Source: Clostridium cuniculi (GTDB lineage: Bacteria; Bacillota; Clostridia; Clostridiales; Clostridiaceae). From it: a stretch of 38,073 nt of DNA. The DNA is taken from the NCBI RefSeq assembly GCF_004353185.1, contig NZ_SMUS01000040.1:1-38073 (forward strand). The letters run 5' to 3'. How positions within the stretch are numbered: the first letter of the stretch is position 1; every line of letters begins with the position of its first letter. Positions 26,507-34,489 of this stretch are shown here, piece by piece. Below the pieces are notes generated by a model. That model searched no databases and was not told where the DNA came from. It saw only the letters and a list, made by a program, of their open reading frames with translations. A program made the translations under genes and the position numbers.

Positions 26507-28291
26507 CTAAGCTCCTTCACTTAAGAAGTTGTATTGTGCCATATACAATTCATAATAACTTCCCTTTTTCTTTAAAAGCTCTTCATGATTTCCAACCTCT
26601 TCAATTTCACCATTATTTATAACCATAATCTTATCACAATCTCTAATAGTAGAAAGTCTATGAGCAACTACAAAGGAAGTTCTTCCATGAAGGATCCTTT
26701 CTATCCCTTCTTGAACTAGCTTTTCTGTCTGCGTATCAATATTAGAAGTTGCTTCATCTAAAATTAATATTCTTGGATTAGCAAGAAGTGCTCTTGCAAA
26801 AGATATAAGTTGTCTTTGCCCTAAAGATAATCTTGATCCCCTTTCATTAACTTCAGTATTATATCCTTTTTCTAACTCCATGATAAAATTATGCGCATTT
26901 ACAGCTTTAGCTGCATTAATTACTTCTTCATCAGTAGCATCAAGCCTTCCATATCTTATATTTTCCATAATTGAATCTGAAAATAAAAATGTATCCTGAA
27001 GCATAATTCCCATTTGGCTCCTCAAACTTTCTAAGTCAACATTTTTAATATCTTTTCCATCTACTAAAATTTTCCCTTTAGTTGGATCATAAAATCTACT
27101 TAACAATGAAACTATAGTACTCTTACCAGCTCCTGTAGCTCCTACTAAAGCAATTTTCTCCCCTTTTGAAACTTTAAAACTTACATTTTTCAAGACTTCA
27201 TTTTCATCATCATAAGAAAAAGTAACATTTTTAAATTCTACATTACCTTCAATCTTCCCAATTGGCTTGGCATTTAAAGAATTTTTTATAACAGGTTCTA
27301 CATCTAATATGTCAAATATTCTATCTGCTGCTGAAAAATTTGTAATTAAAGTATTATAAAAACTTGAAAGATTCATAATAGGCCTCCAGAACATACCAAC
27401 ATACATTGAAAATGCTATTAATGTACCTATTTCTATTTCACCACTTTTTATTAAAAAGTATCCTACAGCAAAAACCACAAGAGTTCCTATACCCCAAGAT
27501 AATTCTACTAATGGCCAGAAACAATCATTTAGCCTTACTGCTTTTACAAATGAATTACTTAATTCTCCTACCATATCTTTAAAATTATTTTCTGTTCCTT
27601 TTTCTCTAGCAAACCCCTGTACAACTTTTATTCCTGAAAAATCTTCATGAGTAAAACCATTTAAATTAGAACGTTTATTTCTATAAATCTCCCATCTTCT
27701 TCTCGAATAAATCTCTATCCAAAACATTGCAAATCCTAATAAAGGAAGCAGTGCTATTGACGCTAAAGCTAATTTAATATTAAGCACAAACATTATTATC
27801 GCAACACAAAACAAATTAATTATTTGCGGAATAAAAGATTGTATTGCTTGAGAAAATAAATTTTTCAAAGCATTAACATCTCCAACAACCCTTGCAAGTA
27901 TTTTCCCTACAGGTCTATTATCAAAAAAATCAAAGGATAAATATTGAATATGGCTATATAACTCATGTCTTATATTAACTAAAATGTTATTAGTTATACT
28001 AGTTATCATATTCCATCTTATTTTTGATAATCCCCAAGCTACTAAATTTAATGATAATAAGGAAACTCCTATTACTATCAAACCATTAACATTTCTACTA
28101 CCTACATAATCATCTATAGCTATCTTCAATAATAAAGGATTTACTATTTCACAGACCATCACAAATATCATTAATAGAACTACTAAAAAAGATTTTAATT
28201 TATATGGCTTAAGATAAGTTAATAACTTAATTGTTATTTCGCTTTTACTACGTCTCATAACTTCTTCATCTTTATTTATATTATTCTGCAT
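26507..28291 (-). CDS. Heterodimeric ABC exporter half-transporter, second gene (BmrD/YheH-like)
   Basis: This multidrug-type exporter half has a transmembrane domain (about residues 30-320, six helices) and an ATPase domain. Walker A is GATGAGKST, the signature is LSLGQRQLIS (LSGGQ variant), Walker B is ILILDEATSNID with the catalytic Glu intact, and the H-loop is VAHRLST. Length is 594 residues. It begins 1 nt after the stop of its partner gene with GGAGGT upstream, so the two are co-translated. With the partner lacking the Walker B Glu, the pair should form an asymmetric heterodimer with one catalytic and one degenerate ATP site. Substrates cannot be read from the sequence. Confidence 0.92.
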   Translation of the reverse strand: MQNNINKDEEVMRRSKSEITIKLLTYLKPYKLKSFLVVLLMIFVMVCEIVNPLLLKIAIDDYVGSRNVNGLIVIGVSLLSLNLVAWGLSKIRWNMITSITNNILVNIRHELYSHIQYLSFDFFDNRPVGKILARVVGDVNALKNLFSQAIQSFIPQIINLFCVAIIMFVLNIKLALASIALLPLLGFAMFWIEIYSRRRWEIYRNKRSNLNGFTHEDFSGIKVVQGFAREKGTENNFKDMVGELSNSFVKAVRLNDCFWPLVELSWGIGTLVVFAVGYFLIKSGEIEIGTLIAFSMYVGMFWRPIMNLSSFYNTLITNFSAADRIFDILDVEPVIKNSLNAKPIGKIEGNVEFKNVTFSYDDENEVLKNVSFKVSKGEKIALVGATGAGKSTIVSLLSRFYDPTKGKILVDGKDIKNVDLESLRSQMGIMLQDTFLFSDSIMENIRYGRLDATDEEVINAAKAVNAHNFIMELEKGYNTEVNERGSRLSLGQRQLISFARALLANPRILILDEATSNIDTQTEKLVQEGIERILHGRTSFVVAHRLSTIRDCDKIMVINNGEIEEVGNHEELLKKKGSYYELYMAQYNFLSEGA

Positions 28292-28292
28292 C

Positions 28293-30023
28293 TTATATAA
28301 CCTCCTTTTCTAAAGCATTAAAATCTTTAAACTGCTCACAATAAATATCATAGTAAGCACCTTTTAATCCTAACAACTCTTCATGAGTTCCTTTTTCTTT
28401 TATTTCACCATTCTCCAAGTAAACTATTAAATCTGAATTTTTAACTGCTGAAATTCTATGAGCAACTATAAAAGTTGTACTTTGTTTTTCCATACCAGAT
28501 AAATTCTTTAATAGCTCTTGTTCTGTCTCCATATCTAAAGCTGAAGTTGAATCATCCAAAATCAAGATTGAAGAATTTCTTATTAAAGCTCTAGAAATAG
28601 ATATTCTTTGTTTTTGACCTCCTGAAAGCCCTATTCCTCTTTCTCCTATTTCAGTATTAAAACCTTCATCTAAATCTTCTATAAAATTTAAAGAACATGA
28701 TAATTTAGAGTATTTTTTCACTTCATCTATATCTGCATTTTCATTACTAAACTTTATATTATTTAAAATAGAATCTGAAAATAAGAAAGTATCTTGTGGT
28801 ACAATCGCCATACTACTTCTTAAAACCTCTAAATTATAATTTTTAACATCTATATCATCAACTTTTATACTACCTTCTTTTACATCATAATATCTTCCTA
28901 TAAGGTTTAATAAAGTTGATTTTCCGGAACCAGTAGTTCCCATTATAGCTACAGTACTTCCTGCTTTAATATCTAAATTAATATTTTTCAATACTAATTC
29001 ATCATTATAACTAAAACTAACATTTTCAAATTTAATATCACCTTTAATTTTTATATCATTTGATGAACCGCTTTTTATTTCAGGCTCCCTTTCTATAATT
29101 GCAAATATCTTTTTAGCAGAAGCTAAATTCCTTGAAATTAAATCTGTAAGTTCTCCAAGCATTCTCATTGGCCATATAAGATTCCATATATATCCACTAA
29201 AAGCTACTAAAACTCCAACAGTCATATCCTCATTCATAACTAAATATCCACCTAAAACTATCATTATTACTAATGAAATGTTAGTTAAGAACTCTATTTT
29301 AGGAAAATAATTTCCTATTATTTTTGCTTGATTCATATTTAAATCATAGTAAGATTTATTTAATTTTAAAAATTTGCTTATTTCATACTTTTCTCTTGAA
29401 AAAGCTTTAACAAGTCTTATACCAGCTATATCCTCTTGTGCAGTAGTGTTTATCTCAGCTGTCTTGTCACTTATTTCTCCATAACATTTACCAAATTTCT
29501 TTTCAAGCTGTACTGCAATAAATCCTATTGGAATCATAACTATAAAACATGCTAAAGCTAATTTCCAGTTTAGAGAAAATAAGATTATTGTTGATATAAC
29601 AAAATAAATTATATTTTCAACAAAAAGCCTTAGTCCATAACCAATAGTTTGCCATATATTTTCTGCATCTTCTCCAATTCTTGACATCAGCTCTCCAGTA
29701 TTCATTTCATCAAAATATTTAAATTCCAATTTTTGAATATGAGTAAAAAGATCATTTTTAATATCCTGATGGACCCAAGTACTCAACAGGTCATATTTAA
29801 ACTCTTTATTATACCCAAATATTGCTTTAATTACTGAAATAACTAATATAGCCCCTAGAACAAAAAATATGCTTTTTTCATTTCCCGCAATAATTCCATC
29901 ATCTATAAATATTTGTTGCATATACGGAATTAATAAATCAACACCAATAACAATAAGCATAGATATAGTTCCAAAAATCAATGTTCCCTTATACTTTAAT
30001 ACGTACTTAAATACTTTAGTCAT
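28293..30023 (-). CDS. Heterodimeric ABC exporter half-transporter, first gene (BmrC/YheI-like), degenerate Walker B
   Basis: The 576-residue half-transporter has an N-terminal six-helix domain (about residues 12-300) and a C-terminal ATPase domain. Walker A is GTTGSGKST, the signature is the canonical LSGGQKQRIS, and Walker B is ILILDDSTSALD, in which Asp replaces the catalytic Glu. The H-loop is VAHRISA. That Glu-to-Asp change marks the noncatalytic site of heterodimeric exporters such as BmrCD and TM287/288. ATG 30023 has AGGGGGA 7 nt upstream. It follows a leader of about 340 nt with a leader ORF and two terminators, suggesting control by transcription attenuation. Confidence 0.92.
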   Translation of the reverse strand: MTKVFKYVLKYKGTLIFGTISMLIVIGVDLLIPYMQQIFIDDGIIAGNEKSIFFVLGAILVISVIKAIFGYNKEFKYDLLSTWVHQDIKNDLFTHIQKLEFKYFDEMNTGELMSRIGEDAENIWQTIGYGLRLFVENIIYFVISTIILFSLNWKLALACFIVMIPIGFIAVQLEKKFGKCYGEISDKTAEINTTAQEDIAGIRLVKAFSREKYEISKFLKLNKSYYDLNMNQAKIIGNYFPKIEFLTNISLVIMIVLGGYLVMNEDMTVGVLVAFSGYIWNLIWPMRMLGELTDLISRNLASAKKIFAIIEREPEIKSGSSNDIKIKGDIKFENVSFSYNDELVLKNINLDIKAGSTVAIMGTTGSGKSTLLNLIGRYYDVKEGSIKVDDIDVKNYNLEVLRSSMAIVPQDTFLFSDSILNNIKFSNENADIDEVKKYSKLSCSLNFIEDLDEGFNTEIGERGIGLSGGQKQRISISRALIRNSSILILDDSTSALDMETEQELLKNLSGMEKQSTTFIVAHRISAVKNSDLIVYLENGEIKEKGTHEELLGLKGAYYDIYCEQFKDFNALEKEVI

Positions 30024-30056
30024 TACTGACTCCCCCTTTAGTTTAAAATTTAATTG

Positions 30057-30086
30057 TTAGCCACCTTTTAGATCTCCATTTTTCAT
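30057..30086 (-). CDS. Nine-codon mini-ORF between the second terminator and the ABC genes
   Basis: ATG 30086 is preceded by AAAGGAGGT at 6-7 nt. The peptide is MKNGDLKGG, followed by TAA. It lies immediately downstream of the second terminator and 34 nt upstream of the exporter start. It may be a second leader peptide or a degenerate gene remnant. Confidence 0.35.
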   Translation of the reverse strand: MKNGDLKGG

Positions 30087-30107
30087 ACTTTTACCTCCTT
30101 TTATAAT

Positions 30108-30138
30108 AAAAAAAGCCATGGATATACCATGGCTTTTT
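30108..30138 (-). terminator. Second leader terminator upstream of the ABC exporter
   Basis: A perfect 12-bp stem (arms 30110-30121 and 30127-30138, core GCCATGG/CCATGGC) with a 5-nt loop is followed on the minus strand by at least six T residues. It is a canonical intrinsic terminator placed inside the 5' leader, 85 nt before the exporter start codon, so exporter transcription requires readthrough. Confidence 0.88.
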
Positions 30139-30179
30139 ATCATAATAATATAATTAAATATACTTTCATAAAAATATAT

Positions 30180-30207
30180 AAAAAGGCCATGGCTAATAAC
30201 CACGACC
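30180..30207 (-). terminator. First leader terminator (attenuator) upstream of the ABC exporter
   Basis: On the minus strand GGTCGTGG (30200-30207) pairs with CCATGGCC (30185-30192), with two G-U wobbles and a 7-nt loop, followed by five T residues (30180-30184). It lies 46 nt after the leader ORF stop codon. The sequence at 30205-30212, overlapping the 5' arm, can pair instead with 30270-30277 inside the leader ORF. Confidence 0.75.
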
Positions 30208-30253
30208 TCTATTTACTAAGTAAAAATTTTATTTAATTTTATACAAACTATTT

Positions 30254-30334
30254 TTAACTATATAAAACTATAGAGATAGGGTTATTCTTATTTATTCTAT
30301 TTTCTTTATAATTTCTAAATTTAATATTTAACAT
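30254..30334 (-). CDS. Leader peptide of 26 residues upstream of the ABC exporter
   Basis: ATG 30334 follows AGGAGGT with 6 nt spacing, a near-perfect initiation region. The peptide starts MLNIKFRNYKENRINKN and ends ISIVLYS before TAA. It is basic and Asn-rich and has no resemblance to a transport protein. It lies directly after a strong promoter and before two terminators, the position of BmrB ahead of bmrCD in B. subtilis. Its role is probably as a translated sensor rather than a functional protein. Confidence 0.65.
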   Translation of the reverse strand: MLNIKFRNYKENRINKNNPISIVLYS

Positions 30335-30367
30335 GTTCCTACCTCCTAAATAATTTATTCTTTTACC

Positions 30368-30396
30368 AGTATATTCCTGTATTTTTTATTTGTCAA
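30368..30396 (-). promoter_or_regulatory. Strong sigma-A-type promoter for the ABC exporter leader
   Basis: A perfect -35 TTGACA (30391-30396) and -10 TATACT (30368-30373) are separated by 17 bp on the minus strand. The predicted start at about 30361 gives a 5' leader of about 340 nt. A near-consensus promoter ahead of terminators is what constitutive initiation with attenuation would need. Confidence 0.88.
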
Positions 30397-30454
30397 TATT
30401 TTCTTTTTACTTTTATTCAATATTTTTATATAAATCCCCTCTTTTTTCCACGTG

Positions 30455-30483
30455 TAATATCTCTCCATATACAAAACATATTA
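30455..30483 (+). promoter_or_regulatory. Possible sigma-G-like promoter for pdaA
   Basis: TAATA (30455-30459) and CATATTA (30477-30483) are 17 bp apart and resemble the forespore sigma-G consensus (GMATR, CATNMTA) with one mismatch each. No good sigma-A promoter is seen here. The assignment leans on the known forespore role of PdaA. Confidence 0.28.
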
Positions 30484-30511
30484 ATATAACTTATGAAAGG
30501 GAGGATTTAGA

Positions 30512-31312
30512 ATGAGAAAAAATAAGTTGTTTGTTTTCATGCTAGCTTTAATTTTATCAATAAGCTGCTTCTCTACAATTGCCTTTGGCCACTCTATAAC
30601 TTTGGCTTCAGACGATTCAGAATTAAATTGGTACTTTGTAAATAGAGGTAAAGACACTTTACCAGAATGCCCTAAAGAGGCTACAGGACTTTTATCTAAA
30701 TATGATGCTTATTATTTAGGTGATACTAATGAAAAAGCCATTTATTTAACCTTTGATGAAGGATATGAAAATGGTTATACGCCAAAAATATTAGATGTTT
30801 TACGTGATGAAAAAGTTCCAGCAGCTTTTTTTGTAGTAAAGCCTTATATTGTTGATAATCCAGAAATTATTAAGAGAATGGCTGATGAAGGTCATTTAGT
30901 TTGTAACCATTCTAATCATCATCCATCAATGGCAACTGTTACAGACCCTGAAAAATTCAAAGCTGAATTCACTGATGTAGAAGAAGCATATAAAGAAATT
31001 GTTGGCTCAGACATGCCTAAATTCTTTAGACCGCCTATGGGAAAATATTCAATAAACTCTCTAAAGAAAACTAAAGATTTAGGTTATAAAACAATTTTTT
31101 GGAGCTTTGCATATAAAGATTGGATTATAGATAATCAACCTAGCGAAGAAGAAGCGATTAAAAAGATTACAAATGGTGTTCATCCTGGTTGTATAATGCT
31201 TATACATGCAGTTTCTAAAACTAATACAGCTGTTTTAAAAACTGTAATACAACAAATTAAAGCTGATGGCTATGAATTCAAATCACTTGATGAACTTCCA
31301 GACTATCAATAA
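30512..31312 (+). CDS. pdaA: PdaA-type peptidoglycan N-acetylmuramic acid deacetylase
   Basis: PdaA deacetylates muramic acid after CwlD has removed the peptide, leading to muramic delta-lactam in the spore cortex, which is required for germination. The 266-residue protein has a signal peptide (basic start, hydrophobic LFVFMLALILSISCFSTIAF). The NodB-like domain has motif 1 YLTFDEGYENGYTPKILDVL, the metal-binding HSNHHPSM, FFRPPMGKYS, TIFWSFAYKDW and LIHAVSKTN. The ENGYT insertion is characteristic of PdaA; B. subtilis has TFDNGYENGYT. ATG 30512 has GGGAGG 6-8 nt upstream. It is a single-gene unit ending at a bidirectional terminator, and implies a spore-former. Confidence 0.92.
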   Translation: MRKNKLFVFMLALILSISCFSTIAFGHSITLASDDSELNWYFVNRGKDTLPECPKEATGLLSKYDAYYLGDTNEKAIYLTFDEGYENGYTPKILDVLRDEKVPAAFFVVKPYIVDNPEIIKRMADEGHLVCNHSNHHPSMATVTDPEKFKAEFTDVEEAYKEIVGSDMPKFFRPPMGKYSINSLKKTKDLGYKTIFWSFAYKDWIIDNQPSEEEAIKKITNGVHPGCIMLIHAVSKTNTAVLKTVIQQIKADGYEFKSLDELPDYQ

Positions 31313-31349
31313 TTTATTTTAATGTATAAATCCTAAGTATTTCAAATAA

Positions 31350-31398
31350 AAAAAGTCATAATAAATAAGGTGTAAAAAACTTATTTATTATGACTTTT
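31350..31398. terminator. Bidirectional terminator between pdaA and the cyclodeaminase gene
   Basis: A stem of about 19 bp (AAAAGTCATAATAAATAAG and its complement CTTATTTATTATGACTTTT) with a 10-nt loop separates two convergent genes. A and T runs flank it on both sides. Confidence 0.88.
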
Positions 31399-31403
31399 AT
31401 CTT

Positions 31404-32036
31404 TTATATTCCAAAAGATTTTACTATCTCTGTCTTTCTAATAAGTGATGATTCTATTATTTCCTTGCACTTATTAGGTATATTTTCATACCCTTCTTTA
31501 TTTCCTAAACTATTAAAATTAACAAGGGCATTTACTATAGCACTTTCTATAGCACTATGTAAAAGTATTGCTGCAACTATAGCATCTGAAGTTAAATTTT
31601 TATTTCCAAACTCAATTGCAAAATCTATATTATCATAAAACTCTAAAGAATCCTTAGCCAAATTTAATGGTGATTCCATTGCTGCTATTGTTTTTTCTTT
31701 AATCATTTGTGATCTATATCTTTTTTCTTCATCAGTATCCTTTGGCAATTTAAATGTATCCATTAATGCTGTAAAAGTATCTCTGTCAGCTTCCATATAA
31801 TAAATACTTTTGCTTATAAACTCTTCACATTTTTCTTTTAAGTTTATCATTTTTTCTTTATTATTATCATCTAGCTTTTCAAAAGATTTTTTATCTACAG
31901 TGAACGAGTATACCATAGAATTTAATGCTCCTGCCAAAGCAGAAACTAATGCAGCAGTACTTCCACCTCCTGGTGATGGCAAATCAGTCTTTAGTTCATA
32001 TAAAAACTTATCTATTGAATATTCTTTAAAATTCAT
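31404..32036 (-). CDS. Cyclodeaminase/cyclohydrolase family protein (FTCD C-terminal / FchA-like)
   Basis: This 210-residue, mostly helical protein matches the family that includes the cyclodeaminase domain of formiminotransferase-cyclodeaminase and clostridial methenyl-tetrahydrofolate cyclohydrolase FchA. The signature is SIDKFLYELKTDLPSPGGGS followed by TAALVSALAGALNSMV; the later AIVAAILLHSAIESAIVNAL stretch also fits. The reaction would be one-carbon folate metabolism in the cytoplasm. It lies 12 nt after a glycosyltransferase gene at the end of the surface-glycan operon, with AAAGGGG before its ATG. No other folate genes are near, so its link with the operon is unclear. Confidence 0.85.
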   Translation of the reverse strand: MNFKEYSIDKFLYELKTDLPSPGGGSTAALVSALAGALNSMVYSFTVDKKSFEKLDDNNKEKMINLKEKCEEFISKSIYYMEADRDTFTALMDTFKLPKDTDEEKRYRSQMIKEKTIAAMESPLNLAKDSLEFYDNIDFAIEFGNKNLTSDAIVAAILLHSAIESAIVNALVNFNSLGNKEGYENIPNKCKEIIESSLIRKTEIVKSFGI

Positions 32037-32048
32037 TCTAGCACCCCT

Positions 32049-33194
32049 TTATTTTATTACTTCTTTATAGACATTTATTATTTTTTTTATTATTACATTT
32101 GCACTAAACTTCTCAGTACAATATTTTCTTAATTTATCCGGTTCGTATTTCTTATTATTTTTTCTCATATATTCCATAGTTTCACTTAGCTCTTTTATAT
32201 TATCTATCTCAACTAATATTCCAACATCTTTACTTACTATATCCTCTGCACCACCATTAAATGTTCCTATTACAGGCTTACCACTAGCCAAAGCCTCTAT
32301 ATATACCACTCCAAAGGTTTCGTATCTTGAAGGCAAAACAAAAACATCGCACTTATTCATCCAGCTTGATACCTCTTCTCTAGATAATGCTCCTGTAAAT
32401 GTCACTTGATTTTCTATACCTTCACTTTTAGCTATACCTTCTAGCCATTCTCTTTGGCTTCCATCTCCACCAATAACTAATCTTACCTTTTCATTTTTAA
32501 ATTTCTTTGAGAATGCTTTAATTAAAGTATCAAATCCTTTTTCTCCCTCTAAAAAAGCAACACTAAAGAATATAAATTCATCACTTTCTTTTTTAATATC
32601 CCTTATATCAAAAAGAGATAAATCAACTAAGTTACCTATAACTTTTATATCTTTTCTATTTGTTAATTCTTCTATTTCTTTTTTAAGTCCATTTCCAACT
32701 GCTATTATAGCATCTGCACTTTTATAAGAATTAACTATTCTCTTATAATAACTTTCTCTAACATATTGGCCTCTTTTTACAGAAGAATGTTCCGTAATAA
32801 CTAAAGGAATATTATATTTTTTTGCTACATAAGCCGCACTTATTCCACCCCACAGTGATGATTGTGCATGTATAACATCAACTTTCCCTTCCTTTTTTAC
32901 AACTTCCTTATATAATTTTTCCATTCTTTTATCAAAAATATTAAACATTAATGGATGCTTAGGTATAAAATTATAATTTTTATATCTGTAAGTTCTTAAT
33001 CCTTTTTCAACATTAAAAGATAAACCACTTTTCTCTTTTACTTTTCCCATTAATGTTAATGGCCAAATTTCATTATATGCAACTGTAACCTTTACTCCAC
33101 TTTCTTGAAGTTTTGTTGCTTGTTCTCTAAAAAAACTACCATGAACTTTATTTCTATTATTATCATACCAAGAAGGTATAAACATTACGTGCAT
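32049..33194 (-). CDS. GT4-type glycosyltransferase
   Basis: The 381-residue GT-B glycosyltransferase probably adds a sugar from a nucleotide donor to a lipid-linked or surface glycan. The N-terminal domain starts MHVMFIPSWYDNNRNKVHGS and includes DVIHAQSSLWGGISAAYVA. The C-terminal donor domain has FFSVAFLEGEKGFDTLIKAF, RLVIGGDGSQREWLE and the E-x7-E motif in SRYETFGVVYIEALASGKP, followed by GGAEDIV. ATG 33194 has AAAGGGG at good spacing. It lies 5 nt after the neighbouring glycosyltransferase gene. Donor and acceptor are unknown. Confidence 0.9.
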   Translation of the reverse strand: MHVMFIPSWYDNNRNKVHGSFFREQATKLQESGVKVTVAYNEIWPLTLMGKVKEKSGLSFNVEKGLRTYRYKNYNFIPKHPLMFNIFDKRMEKLYKEVVKKEGKVDVIHAQSSLWGGISAAYVAKKYNIPLVITEHSSVKRGQYVRESYYKRIVNSYKSADAIIAVGNGLKKEIEELTNRKDIKVIGNLVDLSLFDIRDIKKESDEFIFFSVAFLEGEKGFDTLIKAFSKKFKNEKVRLVIGGDGSQREWLEGIAKSEGIENQVTFTGALSREEVSSWMNKCDVFVLPSRYETFGVVYIEALASGKPVIGTFNGGAEDIVSKDVGILVEIDNIKELSETMEYMRKNNKKYEPDKLRKYCTEKFSANVIIKKIINVYKEVIK

Positions 33195-33199
33195 AATAA

Positions 33200-34480
33200 T
33201 TACCCCTTTAAAATATCGTTAAGTCTTTTAGAAATGTATTGCCATTTATATTCTTCAATAGGTCCATACTTCTCATTATTTTCAAGCATAGAAACTATTT
33301 TATTAATTCCATTTACAATCTCATGAGTATTATTATTTACAACAATACATTTTTTCTTATTTTCCACCACATCCCTTATAGGATCATTTTCATCTCCAAG
33401 AATAACAAAAATAAGACCATCTGCTCCAAAATAATCATATATTTTAGCTGGAATTTGTTTTGAGTTTTTATTTCCAAATAATAATAATACTTCACTATTA
33501 AGCATATATCCTAACGCTTCATCATAAGGAATTCTAGGTGAAACATTAACATTTTCAACTTGCATTAGCTTATTTTTTATATCTTCATCATCTATATTCC
33601 CAAAGAACATAACATTTAATTTATTATATAGCTCAACATTCTTATCTTTAATATCATTTAATGCCCCTATAAAAGGATTAACATCTCTAAGTTTCGAGAA
33701 AATTTCTCCAGCATAAACAAAATTAATTTTATCTTTATTTATAAGAATTGGCTTAGAGGATTTTTTAATTTCACTATATTGCTTTTCATCATAACCTCTT
33801 GTTACTATAAAAGTTTTCTCCACAGGAATATTATATGATTTTATATAGTCATCTCTATTTGCCTTAGTTACAAAAATGAATCTATCACTAAGCTCAACAA
33901 TTTTCTTTTCAAATGAACCTTCAAATTTCCTTCTTGCTTTACTTATATTAGCTCTAGTTGAATCTTTAAGCCATGGATCACTCCAATAAGTAACCCATGG
34001 TAAATCTCTAAATTCTTCCTTAATCTTAAGAGCACAAATATGACTTGATGGTGGCTCATGCATTGAAAACATAACATCAAATTTTTCTCTTTTTGCTAAT
34101 TCAATACCATATTTACTTGCAGACTTAGCCCAATTTAAATACATATCTGGCACGGCTATAATTGACTTACCTTTTTTAAGCAACGTTCTTATAAAGCTTT
34201 TATTAATTTTAGATACATCGGTTACTTCTGTATTAAGAGATTTCTTAGGCATTATTTTTTCAAATATTTTTCCACCAGAAATTATATGCATTTTAACTTT
34301 TTTATCTAACATACTTAAAATATACTCATCATAATAAATTGAGTTTTTAGGAAAATTTACAGTTAAAAGATGAACTTCATTTCCATCAATCTTAGCTAAA
34401 TTATTTAAGTATTGTAAAGTTTCAATAGATGCTGAATTATTAATTAATGGTGAATAGCACGCTATAAATAATATTTTCAT
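33200..34480 (-). CDS. Glycosyltransferase, GT-B fold
   Basis: The 426-residue protein starts MKILFIACYSPLINNSASIE, a typical GT-B first strand and glycine-poor loop. It continues with PDMYLNWAKSASKYGIELAK, FDVMFSMHEPPSSHICALKI and LPWVTYWSDPWLKDS. The C-terminal part has INFVYAGEIF and IPYDEALGYMLNSEVLLLFG, then SKQIPAKIYDYFGADGLIFV in the donor-binding position; it lacks a clean E-x7-E. This layout occurs in glycosyltransferases of capsule or exopolysaccharide clusters. AGGAGG precedes ATG 34480, 9 nt after murJ. No substrate is inferred. Confidence 0.82.
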   Translation of the reverse strand: MKILFIACYSPLINNSASIETLQYLNNLAKIDGNEVHLLTVNFPKNSIYYDEYILSMLDKKVKMHIISGGKIFEKIMPKKSLNTEVTDVSKINKSFIRTLLKKGKSIIAVPDMYLNWAKSASKYGIELAKREKFDVMFSMHEPPSSHICALKIKEEFRDLPWVTYWSDPWLKDSTRANISKARRKFEGSFEKKIVELSDRFIFVTKANRDDYIKSYNIPVEKTFIVTRGYDEKQYSEIKKSSKPILINKDKINFVYAGEIFSKLRDVNPFIGALNDIKDKNVELYNKLNVMFFGNIDDEDIKNKLMQVENVNVSPRIPYDEALGYMLNSEVLLLFGNKNSKQIPAKIYDYFGADGLIFVILGDENDPIRDVVENKKKCIVVNNNTHEIVNGINKIVSMLENNEKYGPIEEYKWQYISKRLNDILKG

Positions 34481-34489
34481 ATTTTCCTC

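Noticed and set aside
30100..30210. Repeated GCCATGG hairpins as a CRISPR-like or transposon repeat
   Set aside because: Only two copies exist, they differ outside the core, and each is followed by a T-run, which fits terminators better.
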